Shown: positions 17,537 through 27,710, counted from the first letter of the stretch. The stretch: 34,101 nucleotides of DNA from Oligoflexia bacterium (GCA_015231955.1 JADGAN010000049.1:1-34101), one strand, 5' to 3'. A program made the numbers and translations. Notes: a model not told the origin generated them from the sequence alone.

Positions 17537-20155
17537 ATGTTAAAGGCAGTGTTAGAGAAGATATTTGGAGATCGTACCGATAAAGATTTAAAGCAGCTGT
17601 GGCCCATTGTTCATGAGGTGAATGCTCTAGAGAAGAAGATGCAGGCGATGAGCGATGATGAGCTTAAAGCGCAGACGCCTAAATTAAAGGAGATCTTGGC
17701 GCAAGGAAAAAGCTTAGAGGATATTTTGCCAGAAGCGTATGCAACGGTTAGAGAGGTCTCTTGGCGTGTATTGAAGATGCGCCATTTTGATGTGCAAATC
17801 TTGGGAGGGATTGTGCTTCATCGAGGAATCATTGCCGAGATGAAGACAGGAGAAGGAAAAACGTTGTGTGCGACTTTACCCCTCTATTTAAATGCACTGT
17901 CGGGCAAGGGTGCACACCTAGTGACAGTTAACGATTATTTAGCAAAAAGAGACGCCAATTGGATGGGTGGGATTTATAATTTTCTTGGGATGAGTGTGGG
18001 CGTGATTATCTCTGATCAGAGTGATGAGGAGAGGCATGCGGCCTATCGGACAGATATCAGCTACGGAACCAATAATGAGTTTGTCTTTGATTACCTTCGT
18101 GACAATATGAAGTTTCGCCCTGAGGATTATGTGCAAAGGCCTCACAATTTTTGTATTGTGGATGAGGTAGACTCAATCTTGATTGATGAAGCAAGAACTC
18201 CACTTCTCATTTCCGGACCTAGTGAGAGCAATCCTGAGCTGTATCAGATGGCAAATAAGATTGTACCGATGTTAAAGCGTGATGAGCATTTTACTTGTGA
18301 TGAGAAAGTAAAATCGGTGGTGATGACCGATGCGGGGATTGTTAAAATTCAAGAGATGCTGCGAATAAAAAATCTCTACGAAATGCAACATGTGGCCTTA
18401 TTACACCATTTAAATCAAGCGCTGCGAGCGTGGACACTCTTTCATAAAGATGTCGATTATGTGATTAAAGAGGGCAAGGTTGTGATCGTTGATGAGTTTA
18501 CTGGTCGATTGAAGGAGGGGTCGCGCTGGTCTGATGGTCTCCATCAATCGATTGAAGCAAAAGAGGGTCTTACTATTCGCACCGAGAATCAGACTTTGGC
18601 CTCGATTACCTTTCAAAACTATTTTAGGATGTATAAGAAACTCGCCGGAATGACGGGAACGGCAAAGACGGAGGCAGAGGAGTTTCGAAAAATTTATAAC
18701 TTAGCTGTGCGCTCGATTCCTACTCATATGAAGATGGTTCGAAACGATCTTCCCGATGTGATTTATAAAGACCGTACTTGCAAGTTTAATGCTGTTGTAA
18801 AATTGATTGAGGAGCTTTACAAAAAGGGGCAGCCAGTTTTAGTAGGTACGATCTCCATTGAGACTTCAGAGCTGATTTCTAATAATTTAAAGAAGCTTAA
18901 TGTTCCTCACCAAGTTTTAAATGCCAAACAACATGAGCGCGAGGCGGAGATCATTGCCAGCGCTGGTGCTAAAGGTATGGTCACCATCGCAACCAATATG
19001 GCGGGGCGAGGAACCGATATCAAGCTTACAGAGGAGACAGTAAAGCTTGATGGTCTTTATATTTTAGGAACAGAAAGGCATGAGTCGAGGCGAATTGATA
19101 ATCAGCTAAGAGGCCGTTCTGGACGTCAAGGGGATCCTGGTACTTCAAAATTTTTCTTATCGCTTGAAGATGATTTAATGAGAATCTTTGGTTCTGAGCG
19201 GATCAAGAAGATTATGAACACGCTAGGGATGAAAGATGATGAACCGATTGAACACCGGATGATCAGCAATGCTATTGAGAAGGCACAAAAGAAAGTAGAG
19301 TCACACAACTTTGATATTCGTAAGCACCTGCTCGATTATGACAACGTTATGAATGAGCAAAGAAAAGTTGTCTATGCTCTTCGTCGCGATATTTTAAATG
19401 ATGTCGGTAACGTGGAGTTAGTGCATGAGATGATTGAGGATGTTTCTGATGCTATTGTTGAGCAGATTCGTCCTGTGTCCAACTCATCCCTTGATAATTG
19501 GTCTTGGCCCGATTTGGAGACCGCTTTTAAAAATACTTTTCACTCCGAATACAGGATTAGCAGAGAAGAGTGTGGTGATAAGTATGATGCCGATGTGACG
19601 ATCTACTTTGCCTCGAAGGCCAAAGAGATATTGGAGCAGAAATTTACAAAGTATGATCAGCAGCAGGTAAAGTTAGTGTTTAGAGAGATTTTACTGAGCA
19701 TTCTTGATCATCATTGGAAAGATCATCTTTTGAGCATGGATCATCTAAAAGATGGAATTTCTTTGAAGGCCTATGCTCAACAAGATCCTCTGAATGCGTA
19801 TAAAAAAGAGTCGTTCAATATGTTTGAGCGCATGCGCATGAATACCAAGCATACAGTGGTTCACAATATTTTTGCAGTTCAACTTTATACGAAAGAAGAG
19901 ATCGAGAAGATTGAAGAGATGAAACGGCAAAAAGAAGAGTTTCTGAAGGCCCAGCTAGCAGCACACAAGCGCTCAGTGCAAGCGGAAGCAGATGCAGAGG
20001 CAGCAGCAGCAGCTACTGCGAAAGAAAGAGAACTTGATGAAAGGAAAGAGCAAGAGCATAAAGCGCTTGCAAGAAAAGGAGGGGATAAAGTTGGTAGAAA
20101 CGATCCTTGTCCTTGTGGTTCTGGAAAAAAATACAAGCACTGTCACGGGGCCTGA
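17537..20155 (+). CDS. secA: Preprotein translocase ATPase SecA
   Basis: The 872-residue motor drives Sec-dependent export through SecYEG. Visible features are the Walker [12 protein letters not shown], the [15 protein letters not shown] motif, the second nucleotide-binding fold ([21 protein letters not shown]), the helical scaffold, and the C-terminal zinc-binding SecB-interaction tail [17 protein letters not shown]. The start is ATG 17537 after CAGGAG; an upstream in-frame ATG (17489) overlaps the peptidase gene and has no ribosome binding site. Before the tail is an Ala/Glu/Lys-rich linker (about 805-850). The gene appears intact and essential. Confidence 0.97.
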   Translation: MLKAVLEKIFGDRTDKDLKQLWPIVHEVNALEKKMQAMSDDELKAQTPKLKEILAQGKSLEDILPEAYATVREVSWRVLKMRHFDVQILGGIVLHRGIIAEMKTGEGKTLCATLPLYLNALSGKGAHLVTVNDYLAKRDANWMGGIYNFLGMSVGVIISDQSDEERHAAYRTDISYGTNNEFVFDYLRDNMKFRPEDYVQRPHNFCIVDEVDSILIDEARTPLLISGPSESNPELYQMANKIVPMLKRDEHFTCDEKVKSVVMTDAGIVKIQEMLRIKNLYEMQHVALLHHLNQALRAWTLFHKDVDYVIKEGKVVIVDEFTGRLKEGSRWSDGLHQSIEAKEGLTIRTENQTLASITFQNYFRMYKKLAGMTGTAKTEAEEFRKIYNLAVRSIPTHMKMVRNDLPDVIYKDRTCKFNAVVKLIEELYKKGQPVLVGTISIETSELISNNLKKLNVPHQVLNAKQHEREAEIIASAGAKGMVTIATNMAGRGTDIKLTEETVKLDGLYILGTERHESRRIDNQLRGRSGRQGDPGTSKFFLSLEDDLMRIFGSERIKKIMNTLGMKDDEPIEHRMISNAIEKAQKKVESHNFDIRKHLLDYDNVMNEQRKVVYALRRDILNDVGNVELVHEMIEDVSDAIVEQIRPVSNSSLDNWSWPDLETAFKNTFHSEYRISREECGDKYDADVTIYFASKAKEILEQKFTKYDQQQVKLVFREILLSILDHHWKDHLLSMDHLKDGISLKAYAQQDPLNAYKKESFNMFERMRMNTKHTVVHNIFAVQLYTKEEIEKIEEMKRQKEEFLKAQLAAHKRSVQAEADAEAAAAATAKERELDERKEQEHKALARKGGDKVGRNDPCPCGSGKKYKHCHGA

Positions 20156-20185
20156 TTTTGATGGAACTTCCATGGAGGGAAGATC

Positions 20186-21484
20186 ATGGCAAAAAATGGC
20201 GATCAATCGAAAAGTGATCTCACTGCAATTGAAAATTTAGGCGAGTATCTCCACGTTGAGGATGCGGATGTGGATAAGCTTCTTGGCGTTGGAGAAGAAG
20301 CGCCTACAGTACCACTTCCAGAAGAGGCCAGTGCATTTGAATTTTCAGATACTCCTGAAATTCCAGATACTCCTGATTCTGTGATGGAAGAGTTGCCAGA
20401 GACACCTTTTCTTGAAGGCGCAACGGAAGCAGTCGAAACTGAATTTGAAACTGTGCCAGAAGCTTTAGTTGCTGACGTTGTTGAAGTTGATGAAGTTGCT
20501 GAGGTTGATGAAGTTGCTGAGGCTGATGAAGTTGCTGAGGTTGAAGCAGAAGAGGGGCCTGGTATCTCCTTTTTGGAGAGTGATGAAGAGGCCAGCACAG
20601 AGATTGAATCTTCTTTTAATGATGCTAAGACAGAGCAAACACAAGCAAGTATCAAAACCACACAGGAGAATTTTCAAGACTTGAAGGATTTTGCCAATAA
20701 TGTAAATTATGGCAAAGTTGAAGATATTGTCATTGGTTCTGGAGGCCCTCCTTTTAGTGTGGTTTTGAAAAATATAGTTTATCAAGAGGATGCTGACGAT
20801 ATTTTAGGTGTGCTTCGAGAGATGAAAATTGTTAATGATGCCAATAAAGAGAGCATGAAAAAATCTTTATCGGCAGGACAAGTTCTTCTATCACAATTAT
20901 CAGAGTATCAGGCCATTCATTTAGTTCACCGGATTCGCCGTTTTAAAGTTGAGGTGATGATGGGACTTTCTGAAGAGATTCATCCACCCAAATTATATGC
21001 AAATGCTAGAGGATTAGTGAATAAACACTCCCTCCGACAAAATTTGGCCGAGGCAAGAAACATCGATGATGGAGTAATTGATGTGAAATCGATCCTTTTG
21101 GCAACGACACCCATCTTAGAAGGCTATCAAATTTTGCAATACTTAGGGATTGCAAGTGAGCATATGGTGATTCGTGAGGATGAGCTTTTAAATGGGCAAA
21201 ACCAAGAAAGGCCGAAACAAAATAGTAATCATGCAGAAGAGATAGAAGAGACAGAAGAGCTGACAGAGGATGAAAAACTCCTTTTAAAATATTATCCAAC
21301 ACTTGATGAACGTTACCAAACACTAGCAAATAAATTAAGACCGATTGCTCATAAGATGAAAGGCAATGCGGTTGTTGGTATTAACTATCAACTGACCCCC
21401 TTAACGATCAATAAACCGGATAGGCATGAAACTAGCAATTACTACAAAATCACCTGCACCGGAAGCGTAGTTATTGTTAGATGA
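20186..21484 (+). CDS. Acidic-repeat protein with C-terminal YbjQ-like (UPF0145) region
   Basis: The 432-residue protein begins with about 145 acidic, Pro/Glu/Val-rich disordered residues, including tandem DEVAEV units. Residues about 165-260 form an unidentified alpha/beta region (DADDILGVLREMKIV... GQVLLSQLSEYQAIHLVHRIRRFKVEVMMGL). The last 120 residues resemble YbjQ/UPF0145: ILLATTPILEGYQILQYLGIASEHMV near 310-335, and GNAVVGINYQL... with a final strand TGSVVIVR. The family has no firm function; some members are suggested to bind metal. GGAGGGAAG precedes the ATG. It lies 30 bases after secA and may be co-transcribed with it. Confidence 0.6.
   Translation: MAKNGDQSKSDLTAIENLGEYLHVEDADVDKLLGVGEEAPTVPLPEEASAFEFSDTPEIPDTPDSVMEELPETPFLEGATEAVETEFETVPEALVADVVEVDEVAEVDEVAEADEVAEVEAEEGPGISFLESDEEASTEIESSFNDAKTEQTQASIKTTQENFQDLKDFANNVNYGKVEDIVIGSGGPPFSVVLKNIVYQEDADDILGVLREMKIVNDANKESMKKSLSAGQVLLSQLSEYQAIHLVHRIRRFKVEVMMGLSEEIHPPKLYANARGLVNKHSLRQNLAEARNIDDGVIDVKSILLATTPILEGYQILQYLGIASEHMVIREDELLNGQNQERPKQNSNHAEEIEETEELTEDEKLLLKYYPTLDERYQTLANKLRPIAHKMKGNAVVGINYQLTPLTINKPDRHETSNYYKITCTGSVVIVR
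20489..20542 (+). repeat. Three tandem 18-base repeats encoding DEVAEV / DEVAEA
   Basis: The unit GATGAAGTTGCTGAGGTT occurs three times in a row; the middle copy differs by one base (GCT for the last GTT). The near-identity at DNA level, including silent positions, indicates recent slippage-type duplication. Copy-number change would alter the protein length by 6 residues without a frameshift. Confidence 0.85.
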
Positions 21485-21497
21485 GAAAATCACCTCA

Positions 21498-21547
21498 TGT
21501 GCCAGGTGCTTTTTGAGACTCATGGCGAGCAGAAAGCACCTGGCACA
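21498..21547. repeat. Long intergenic inverted repeat, REP-like palindrome or bidirectional terminator
   Basis: Arms TGTGCCAGGTGCTTT (21498-21512) and AAAGCACCTGGCACA (21533-21547) are perfect 15-base reverse complements around a 20-base loop. The element lies between convergent genes (the YbjQ-like protein and htrA). It is followed by short CACATTCA direct repeats. The GTGCCAGG / CCTGGCAC core is like dispersed extragenic palindromes mobilised by RAYT transposases. There is no long T-tract, so a simple terminator is the weaker reading. Confidence 0.6.
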
Positions 21548-21588
21548 TTCACACATTCACATTTCGGGCGCCTATGACTATTTTTTTT

Positions 21589-22806
21589 CTAGTCGGTGAG
21601 GGCAATAAGCTTGATTTTGAGTTTAAGCTCTTTGTGATCGCGGAGGATGGTAACCTCGACTGTATCGCCGACTTTGAGCTTATCTAAGGCCAAGTAGATG
21701 TCGTCGATGCTATTGACAGCTTCATTGTTGACAGCGGTAATGATATCACCAATGTGTGGTTCACCATAGCGATCGATAGTAATACCTTTGAGTCCTGCTT
21801 TGGTTGCGCTGCTTGATTTAGAGACAGAGGAGACGATGATCCCTTTTGCGATGCCAAGGCGCTCTTTGTAGTAGTCAGGAACCAGAGAGATACCAAGTCC
21901 TGGACGGGTCTCTTTGCCGTGTTTGATGAGCTGAGGAACAACGTTGTTGATGGTGTCGACGGGGACAGCAAAGCCAACACCAGCACTCGTTCCCGATCTG
22001 GAAAAGATCATGGTGTTCATTCCAATCAGGCGACCTTGAGAATCGAGGAGTGGCCCTCCAGAGTTTCCAGGGTTGATGGAGGCGTCGGTTTGAATCATTC
22101 CATCGATTTTGACGCCGCCAATCCCCTCAATTTTTCGCTCCAGTGCGGAGACAATCCCGGTAGTCATGGTGTGATCGAGACCAAAGGGATTTCCAATGGC
22201 GATCACCTTTTGGCCAACGAGGAGATTTTTAGAGGTGCTGGCGTTGATGGGAACAAGAGTTGCTGGACGCTCTTCTAGTTTTAAAACGGCAATATCTTTG
22301 CGAGGGGATACCCCAACTTTCACCGCCGCATACTGTTTTTTATCCTTGTTGAAAGAGATGAGAAATTTTTCACTGCTTGCGACCACGTGGAAGTTGGTCA
22401 CAATGTATCCATCGCTGTTCCAAACAAAACCAGACCCGGCCCCTTGAGGCACCTCTATGATTTCCGCTTCCCAAAGGCTTTTTCGAATTGCCATATTGGC
22501 AATGCTGGTGACGTTGACAACGGATGGCCCCGCATGAGCATAAACGGTGATGGTATTTTTTTCATCATCAAGCAGAGAGTCCCAGCGGGCCTTGTCAATG
22601 CTTACTCCTGAGGGAACAGCATCGGAAGAGTTAGAGCTATTGTTGGGGGCCATGGCCAGCGCGTATTGATTATTTTCTGGATTTTTGTTACTCGGCAAGA
22701 GTGTGGGGGCAAACTTCGCTACGGCAATGGCGAAGAGGAGAGTCAGGATGACGGTGATCAGCGAGCGTGATACAATGTTTTCTTTTGGGATGGTGTTGCT
22801 TTTCAT
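21589..22806 (-). CDS. HtrA/Deg-type periplasmic serine protease with one PDZ domain
   Basis: The 405-residue protein has an N-terminal membrane anchor or signal (about residues 13-31) and a trypsin-like domain with the full triad: His140 in TNFHVVA, Asp171 in RKDIAVLKL, and Ser249 in PGNSGGPLLD. A single PDZ domain follows (about 300-400; GLGISLVP... DIITAVNNEAVNSIDD). It is expected to be a membrane-anchored DegS/HhoA-like quality-control protease, perhaps trimeric. A Ser/Asn-rich spacer (about 50-70) separates the anchor from the protease. The ribosome binding site is GAGGTAAT. It is divergent from psd. Confidence 0.9.
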   Translation of the reverse strand: MKSNTIPKENIVSRSLITVILTLLFAIAVAKFAPTLLPSNKNPENNQYALAMAPNNSSNSSDAVPSGVSIDKARWDSLLDDEKNTITVYAHAGPSVVNVTSIANMAIRKSLWEAEIIEVPQGAGSGFVWNSDGYIVTNFHVVASSEKFLISFNKDKKQYAAVKVGVSPRKDIAVLKLEERPATLVPINASTSKNLLVGQKVIAIGNPFGLDHTMTTGIVSALERKIEGIGGVKIDGMIQTDASINPGNSGGPLLDSQGRLIGMNTMIFSRSGTSAGVGFAVPVDTINNVVPQLIKHGKETRPGLGISLVPDYYKERLGIAKGIIVSSVSKSSSATKAGLKGITIDRYGEPHIGDIITAVNNEAVNSIDDIYLALDKLKVGDTVEVTILRDHKELKLKIKLIALTD

Positions 22807-22905
22807 AAAATTAGATTACCTCGGTTGGTTTTTACTTGGATCTTAACTTTAGTTTTTTTTCATACTACGTTTGATTTATTTTTAAAAGCAGAGGAAGTGG
22901 ATATT

Positions 22906-23886
22906 ATGACGAAAAAAAAGGCGATTCGCACCTTAACATTAAGGCGGAAAAGACGCACCAAGAGCGCGCAGCAGCAAATCTCCTACTACGATCGACAAGA
23001 AGGAAAGATGGAGCATGAGTTGATCTACGGAGATGGGCTATTGCGATTCTTATATGAGAGTAAACGGGGACAGCTGCTGTCGGGGATTTTGTCCCATTGG
23101 CTCTTTAGTCGCCTCTATGGATTGTATCAGAATACCCCCTTAAGTAAAAAGGGCATCCCCTCCTTTGTAAAGAAATTTCATATTAAGATGGAGGATTATA
23201 GTGAAGAGGTTGGTAAGGAGTTTCCATATAAGAATTTTAATGAATTTTTCATTCGTGAATTTAAAAAAGGTGCGCGCCCTTTTGTGAAGGAGAAGGGCCT
23301 GATGCCCGCCTTTGCAGAGGGGAAGTATCTGGCCTATCGTTCGATTGCTGAAAATGAGAGTTATTTCATTAAAGGAAAGGCGCTGACTATTGGGGACATT
23401 TTAAAGAGTAGCAAGTGGGAGAAGGTGTTTCGAGATGGGCCGCTCTTTATCGCTCGCCTTTGCCCTGTTGATTATCACCGCTTCCATTTTCCAGATGATG
23501 GCGAGGTGCTAGATTACTACAAACTCAAAGGAAAACTGCACTCGGTAAATCCTCTGGCGCTCAAGAAGAAGAAAAATATTTTTGCGATTAATGAGCGGCA
23601 GGTGACTATTTTGGAGACTAAAAATTTTGGGAGGCTTGCTTATATTGAAGTTGGTGCTTTAGCGGTGGGAAAAATCAAACAGACACACTTGCTCGACCGC
23701 CCTTACAAGCGTGGTGAAGAGAAGGGATATTTTTTATTTGGCGGTTCGACGGTAATTTTAATTGGAGAGAGTCCCAGCAAAGGGCAAGGATCACGTTGGC
23801 TTCCCGATGAAGATATTATTGCAATGACCAAGAAGAAGATTGAGACTTTTATCCGTTTAGGAGAGAGAGTTGCTCACCAACAATAA
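22906..23886 (+). CDS. psd: Phosphatidylserine decarboxylase proenzyme
   Basis: The enzyme converts phosphatidylserine to phosphatidylethanolamine at the inner membrane. Visible features are FNEFFIREFKKGARP, the catalytic His region CPVDYHRFHFPDDG, NERQVTI and VGALAVGKI, and the self-cleavage site FGGSTVIL near the C-terminus, where the Ser becomes the pyruvoyl group (GGST for the common LGST). At 326 residues it is of ordinary length. The start is ATG 22906 with GAGGAAG upstream; a longer in-frame TTG start exists at 22825 but lacks a clear site. The C-terminal 17 bases overlap the recD2 start, indicating translational coupling. Confidence 0.92.
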   Translation: MTKKKAIRTLTLRRKRRTKSAQQQISYYDRQEGKMEHELIYGDGLLRFLYESKRGQLLSGILSHWLFSRLYGLYQNTPLSKKGIPSFVKKFHIKMEDYSEEVGKEFPYKNFNEFFIREFKKGARPFVKEKGLMPAFAEGKYLAYRSIAENESYFIKGKALTIGDILKSSKWEKVFRDGPLFIARLCPVDYHRFHFPDDGEVLDYYKLKGKLHSVNPLALKKKKNIFAINERQVTILETKNFGRLAYIEVGALAVGKIKQTHLLDRPYKRGEEKGYFLFGGSTVILIGESPSKGQGSRWLPDEDIIAMTKKKIETFIRLGERVAHQQ

Positions 23887-26476
23887 CAATAACAATAACA
23901 ATCTGAACGCAGAAGCAGAAGAGCTGGATTCATTCATAGGAATTGTAGAGAGAATTACTTACCATAATCCTGAGAATGGATGGACAGTGCTCAAAGTTTC
24001 TCCACAAGGAGGAGCAGCAAGACGTCGCTTCAGCAATGAAGGGATTGTACCGGTTGTGGTTCACCAAGTGAAAATTTTTGCTGGGGCCACCATGGAATTT
24101 AGAGGGGAGTGGATCGATCATAAAGAGTATGGGCGACAATTTAAAGCAAGTGAGGCGATTGAGCATCGACCAGCAACAGTGGCCGCCTTGGAAAAATACC
24201 TTGGTTCGGGATTAATTTATGGAGTTGGTCCCAAAACGGCAAAAAAAATCGTTAAGCATTTTGGCAATAAAACGCTAGAGGTATTTGAAGATCGCATTGA
24301 GCGCTTGGTAGAAGTGAGTGGGATTGCCGATTGTAAATTAAAAAAGATCAAGGAGTCCTGGTCGGAGCATCGAGAGATTCGTGATATTATGATGTTTTTG
24401 CAATCACATGGAGTAAGCACACTCTTTGCGGTGAAAATTTATAAAACCTACGGTAACCGAGCAAGTGAAGTGGTTAGCAAAAATCCCTATCAATTGGCGG
24501 CCGATGTCTATGGCATTGGTTTTTTTTCTGCTGATCGGATTGCGCTTAAAATGGGATTTGCGCCAGAGAGTGAAGAGCGCATGAGTGCAGCGATTCGGCA
24601 CGCTCTTAGCAGCAGTCGCGAGGAGGGACACTGCTATCTTACGTGTGAGCAGATTAAAAAGGCAGTGATTGAACTCTTAAAAGTGGAAACGATTGTCGAC
24701 GATCTTTTTACATCACTACTAAAGCGGATCGCTGAAAAGAAGGAGATCATAGCGCGAGAGCTTAAAGGGAACCTTTGTTACTATTCGCCTTCGCTCTTTT
24801 ATGATGAGATTGCAGTGGCAAATAAAATTAGAAAATTGCTGGGCAATCAAGTTTTGCTGGATGGTGCACGTGTAAAAGCGTGGCTTGATAAGTACACAGG
24901 AAAGGAAGGACTCACATTGAGTGATGAACAAAGGGATGCCGTGGAGAGAATTGTTGGCAGCTCTTTTGCGATTCTCACGGGTGGTCCTGGCTGTGGAAAG
25001 ACCACGACGACCAGAGTGCTGGTAAAATTATTGCAAGCGATGGGCAAGCAAATTTTATTGGCAGCACCGACTGGAAGGGCCGCGCAGAGAATGATGGAGG
25101 TAATTGGGTTAGAGGCAAAAACATTGCATCGCTTGCTGGTATGGAATCCTCAAAATGGTCGCTTTAAGAAGTGTGAGACGGATCCTTTGGAGTGCGATTT
25201 TTTAATTGTGGATGAATCTTCCATGCTCGATATTTCGTTGGCGGCCGATTTATTGGCGGCAGTTCCGGTAAAAGCGCAGCTCTTGCTTATTGGTGATGCT
25301 GATCAATTACCGGCGGTGGGAGCTGGGAATGTGCTAAAAGATTTGCTGGCAGTGCGCTCGATTCCTTGCTTTAAACTCACAAAAATTTTTAGACAGGCAG
25401 AGGCCTCTTCGATTATTCGCTACGCTCATGAGATTAATAAAGGAGTCGTACCAAAGATTGAATCGCCTATTCACCGACCGACAGTCTGGGAAGAGAAGGT
25501 GGATTGCCTTTTTATCGATTCGGAGGAGATCAATCAAGAGGGAATGCAGTTTATCTATAAAGCAAGAAAACTTTTTCAAAGTGCTAAGTTTCAAGATGAG
25601 ATGGTTAAACGCCACAATAAAAAACAGGGCGATTATGTACAACGGGTGTGGTCAAGTAATGAGGGCGATATCAATGTTGAAAATTGTTATATTCCGGAGG
25701 AACAGGAGCTTAGTAATGCAGCGGCAACAGCAACAGCTATCTTTACTATTCCTAAAAAGTTGGAGCATATAGATTTGCAAAAGTTGGCGGTTGCAAGCCT
25801 TGGCGGCCAAGAGATTGAAGAGATTAAAAATGTTTTAAAGAGGGTGCACCCTTGGTCGACGCTTAATTTTGGAGTGAGAGCGATCGATATGATCAAAAAA
25901 CTTTATCTGGAGACAATACCTCGCTATCTGGGTGATGGTAGTAGCAGAGCAGTGGAAATACAGCTGCTTTCACCCATGCTTCGAGGAGGATTAGGAACGC
26001 TTAATCTTAATTTGGAGTTACAGCAAACCTTAAATCCTGCGCGTGCAGAGGTAGCACAAATGAAGCTTGGAGATAAAATTTTTCGTGAAGCGGATCGAGT
26101 TATTCAAAAACGCAACAACTACGACTTAGGCGTTTTTAATGGAGACATCGGAAAAATTGTGACGATCGATCCTATAGAGATGATGTGTGAAGTGGAGTTT
26201 GATCACAAGGTGGTGATGTATGAGAAAGAGCATTTGATGGATCTTGATCTTGCCTATGCAATTACCATTCATAAATCGCAAGGGAGTGAATTTGATGTGG
26301 TGATCATTCCGGTGATGACTCAGCATTTTAAGATGCTTTTTAGGAACTTAATTTATACGGGACTTACGCGTGCCAAACGTTTGGCCATCTTTGTCGGTAC
26401 TCGCAAGGCCATGTGCCTGGCCATTAAAAACGTGGATGCACGAGAGCGCCAGACCACCCTTCGTTACCTGTTTTAA
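23870..26476 (+). CDS. recD2: RecD2-type ATP-dependent DNA helicase
   Basis: The product is an SF1B helicase (868 residues). It has an OB-like N-terminal region (FIGIVERITYHNPENGWTVLKV), helix-hairpin-helix region (YGVGPKTAKKIVKHFG), Walker A LTGGPGCGKTTTT, Walker B DFLIVDESSMLD, the motif AAPTGRAAQRM, and the C-terminal 2B/SH3 region with AITIHKSQGSEFD and YTGLTRAKR. RecD2 unwinds 5'-3' and serves DNA repair without RecBC. The length exceeds the usual 720-750; an extra, poorly conserved segment of about 130 residues lies near 545-675. The start is TTG, 6 bases after AGGAG, and the N-terminus is a poly-Asn run. Confidence 0.93.
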   Translation: MLTNNNNNNNNLNAEAEELDSFIGIVERITYHNPENGWTVLKVSPQGGAARRRFSNEGIVPVVVHQVKIFAGATMEFRGEWIDHKEYGRQFKASEAIEHRPATVAALEKYLGSGLIYGVGPKTAKKIVKHFGNKTLEVFEDRIERLVEVSGIADCKLKKIKESWSEHREIRDIMMFLQSHGVSTLFAVKIYKTYGNRASEVVSKNPYQLAADVYGIGFFSADRIALKMGFAPESEERMSAAIRHALSSSREEGHCYLTCEQIKKAVIELLKVETIVDDLFTSLLKRIAEKKEIIARELKGNLCYYSPSLFYDEIAVANKIRKLLGNQVLLDGARVKAWLDKYTGKEGLTLSDEQRDAVERIVGSSFAILTGGPGCGKTTTTRVLVKLLQAMGKQILLAAPTGRAAQRMMEVIGLEAKTLHRLLVWNPQNGRFKKCETDPLECDFLIVDESSMLDISLAADLLAAVPVKAQLLLIGDADQLPAVGAGNVLKDLLAVRSIPCFKLTKIFRQAEASSIIRYAHEINKGVVPKIESPIHRPTVWEEKVDCLFIDSEEINQEGMQFIYKARKLFQSAKFQDEMVKRHNKKQGDYVQRVWSSNEGDINVENCYIPEEQELSNAAATATAIFTIPKKLEHIDLQKLAVASLGGQEIEEIKNVLKRVHPWSTLNFGVRAIDMIKKLYLETIPRYLGDGSSRAVEIQLLSPMLRGGLGTLNLNLELQQTLNPARAEVAQMKLGDKIFREADRVIQKRNNYDLGVFNGDIGKIVTIDPIEMMCEVEFDHKVVMYEKEHLMDLDLAYAITIHKSQGSEFDVVIIPVMTQHFKMLFRNLIYTGLTRAKRLAIFVGTRKAMCLAIKNVDARERQTTLRYLF
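23879..23902 (+). repeat. AACAAT hexanucleotide microsatellite (4 copies)
   Basis: Four perfect copies of AACAAT span the psd stop codon and the first codons of recD2. In the recD2 frame they encode Asn repeats. A change by whole units would not shift the frame but would alter the RecD2 N-terminus and, by moving the psd stop, could leave psd unaffected, since the stop lies in the first unit. Confidence 0.8.
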
Positions 26477-26486
26477 CATGGGAAAA

Positions 26487-26506
26487 GAAGCCCCAACAGG
26501 GCCTTC
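26487..26506. terminator. Weak hairpin between convergent genes
   Basis: GAAGCCC and GGGCCTTC can pair around CAACA with one bulged base. It lies between the recD2 stop and the 3' end of the convergent hypothetical gene. There is no T-tract, so termination is only a guess. Confidence 0.25.
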
Positions 26507-27641
26507 AAAGGTCAATGATTTGATCAAGTGATACTGTTTGATTATCCTCGGAACTGACTCCACCTTCCGTATCAATAAATTTGATAACGACCTGCTCACT
26601 TTCATTGATACCATCAACTCTAATCTTTCTCGTTGGCGAATAAGAGATGTTACTTATTCTTTTCATTCCTATTTCACCAATAAACTCTTTTGCATCCAAC
26701 TTCCCATCAGCAAGATCAATTCTCCGAAGCGAATAACCATTTGTTTTATCGGCCCATTTTTCAGTAGCATATGTCCATGCATACTTCCCAAGTCCTAAAA
26801 TTTTTTGATAGCGGACTTCTCTGTCCGCTACAAGAAACCGTTTAGCAATTTCCCTAGAATCACCATTGGAACTTATTTTTACGATGCTTCCAAAGTATCC
26901 TACTGCAACCATACCACCATCCATAGTTAAGACCTTATTAAAAGAAGTAAAAGGAAGAGCTTGATTATCTCCTGATCCTATTCTTTCCTCTACCTCAAAA
27001 GTCGCCAAGTTAATTTTTGCATTACTTGTCAGCACCCAATTTTTAAACTGCATTGTTTCTGTCAATATTGAGTCTTTTAAATTTTTTGTTACATTTTTAA
27101 ATCCTGAGGATTCATTCCCACAGTAGACAGCACCTTTCGCCTGGTTTACTGCTGGCAGTAACAAACATACATTCTCACTTCCTGCACTACTCTTATCTAA
27201 AAATACATCAGAAAAACCAATAGATTCACTTTCCATCTCCGTTTCAAATATTTTTCTTGCTTCTTGATCATCCTCTCTCCATTTCCATAGTGCAGCTTTT
27301 TGTCCATTGACAAAAAAGACTTGGTCTTCATCAGTCTCAAACCCTAACTTACTAAAATACCCATTATCAACGGCCATTTCTGGGTAATACGTTCCTACGC
27401 GAATTTTGCTCAAGCACTTTATTTCATCAGACTTGGCATTTTTAGGTATCGCCATTAGAGTACAATCCAACTTATCATCTTTTTTATAAACAATAGTATG
27501 ATCAACAAAGGATCCAGAAATAATAATATAATTCTTTGTTGTCTTTATCGCATAAACCTGGAGAGGAATGTTTAAAATCCTCTCAACCTTTGCTTCGGCA
27601 TTGATGGACACAATTTCTTGCTCTGTTAAATTATTTGCCAA
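26505..27641 (-). CDS. Hypothetical repeat-like protein, probably lacking its natural start
   Basis: I do not recognise this 378-residue protein. Short strand-like stretches recur (YIIISGSFVDHTIVY, MVAVGYFGSIVKISSNG, YAWTYATEKWADKTNGYSLRRIDLADG), which suggests a beta-propeller-like fold. It lacks an evident signal peptide. The listed start is a TTG with a poor ribosome binding site. The frame remains open another 34 codons to 27743, with no ATG, GTG or TTG but coding-like (IQEKINEELSSANAAGKVLIG), so the true 5' end is probably lost. An AGGAG-ATG pair within it is in the wrong frame. It directly abuts the opposite-strand toxin fragment, so both seem cut at one rearrangement point. Confidence 0.5.
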   Translation of the reverse strand: MANNLTEQEIVSINAEAKVERILNIPLQVYAIKTTKNYIIISGSFVDHTIVYKKDDKLDCTLMAIPKNAKSDEIKCLSKIRVGTYYPEMAVDNGYFSKLGFETDEDQVFFVNGQKAALWKWREDDQEARKIFETEMESESIGFSDVFLDKSSAGSENVCLLLPAVNQAKGAVYCGNESSGFKNVTKNLKDSILTETMQFKNWVLTSNAKINLATFEVEERIGSGDNQALPFTSFNKVLTMDGGMVAVGYFGSIVKISSNGDSREIAKRFLVADREVRYQKILGLGKYAWTYATEKWADKTNGYSLRRIDLADGKLDAKEFIGEIGMKRISNISYSPTRKIRVDGINESEQVVIKFIDTEGGVSSEDNQTVSLDQIIDL

Positions 27642-27710
27642 ATGTGCATCTGTCGACTTTCCACTTATGGAGCTTCCAATTAAAACCTTCCCTGCTGCGT
27701 TTGCTGATGA

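Noticed and set aside
20203-20785. Minus-strand Ser/Thr-rich and Asn/Ile-rich frames
   Set aside because: They are complements of the acidic repeat region of the YbjQ-like protein.
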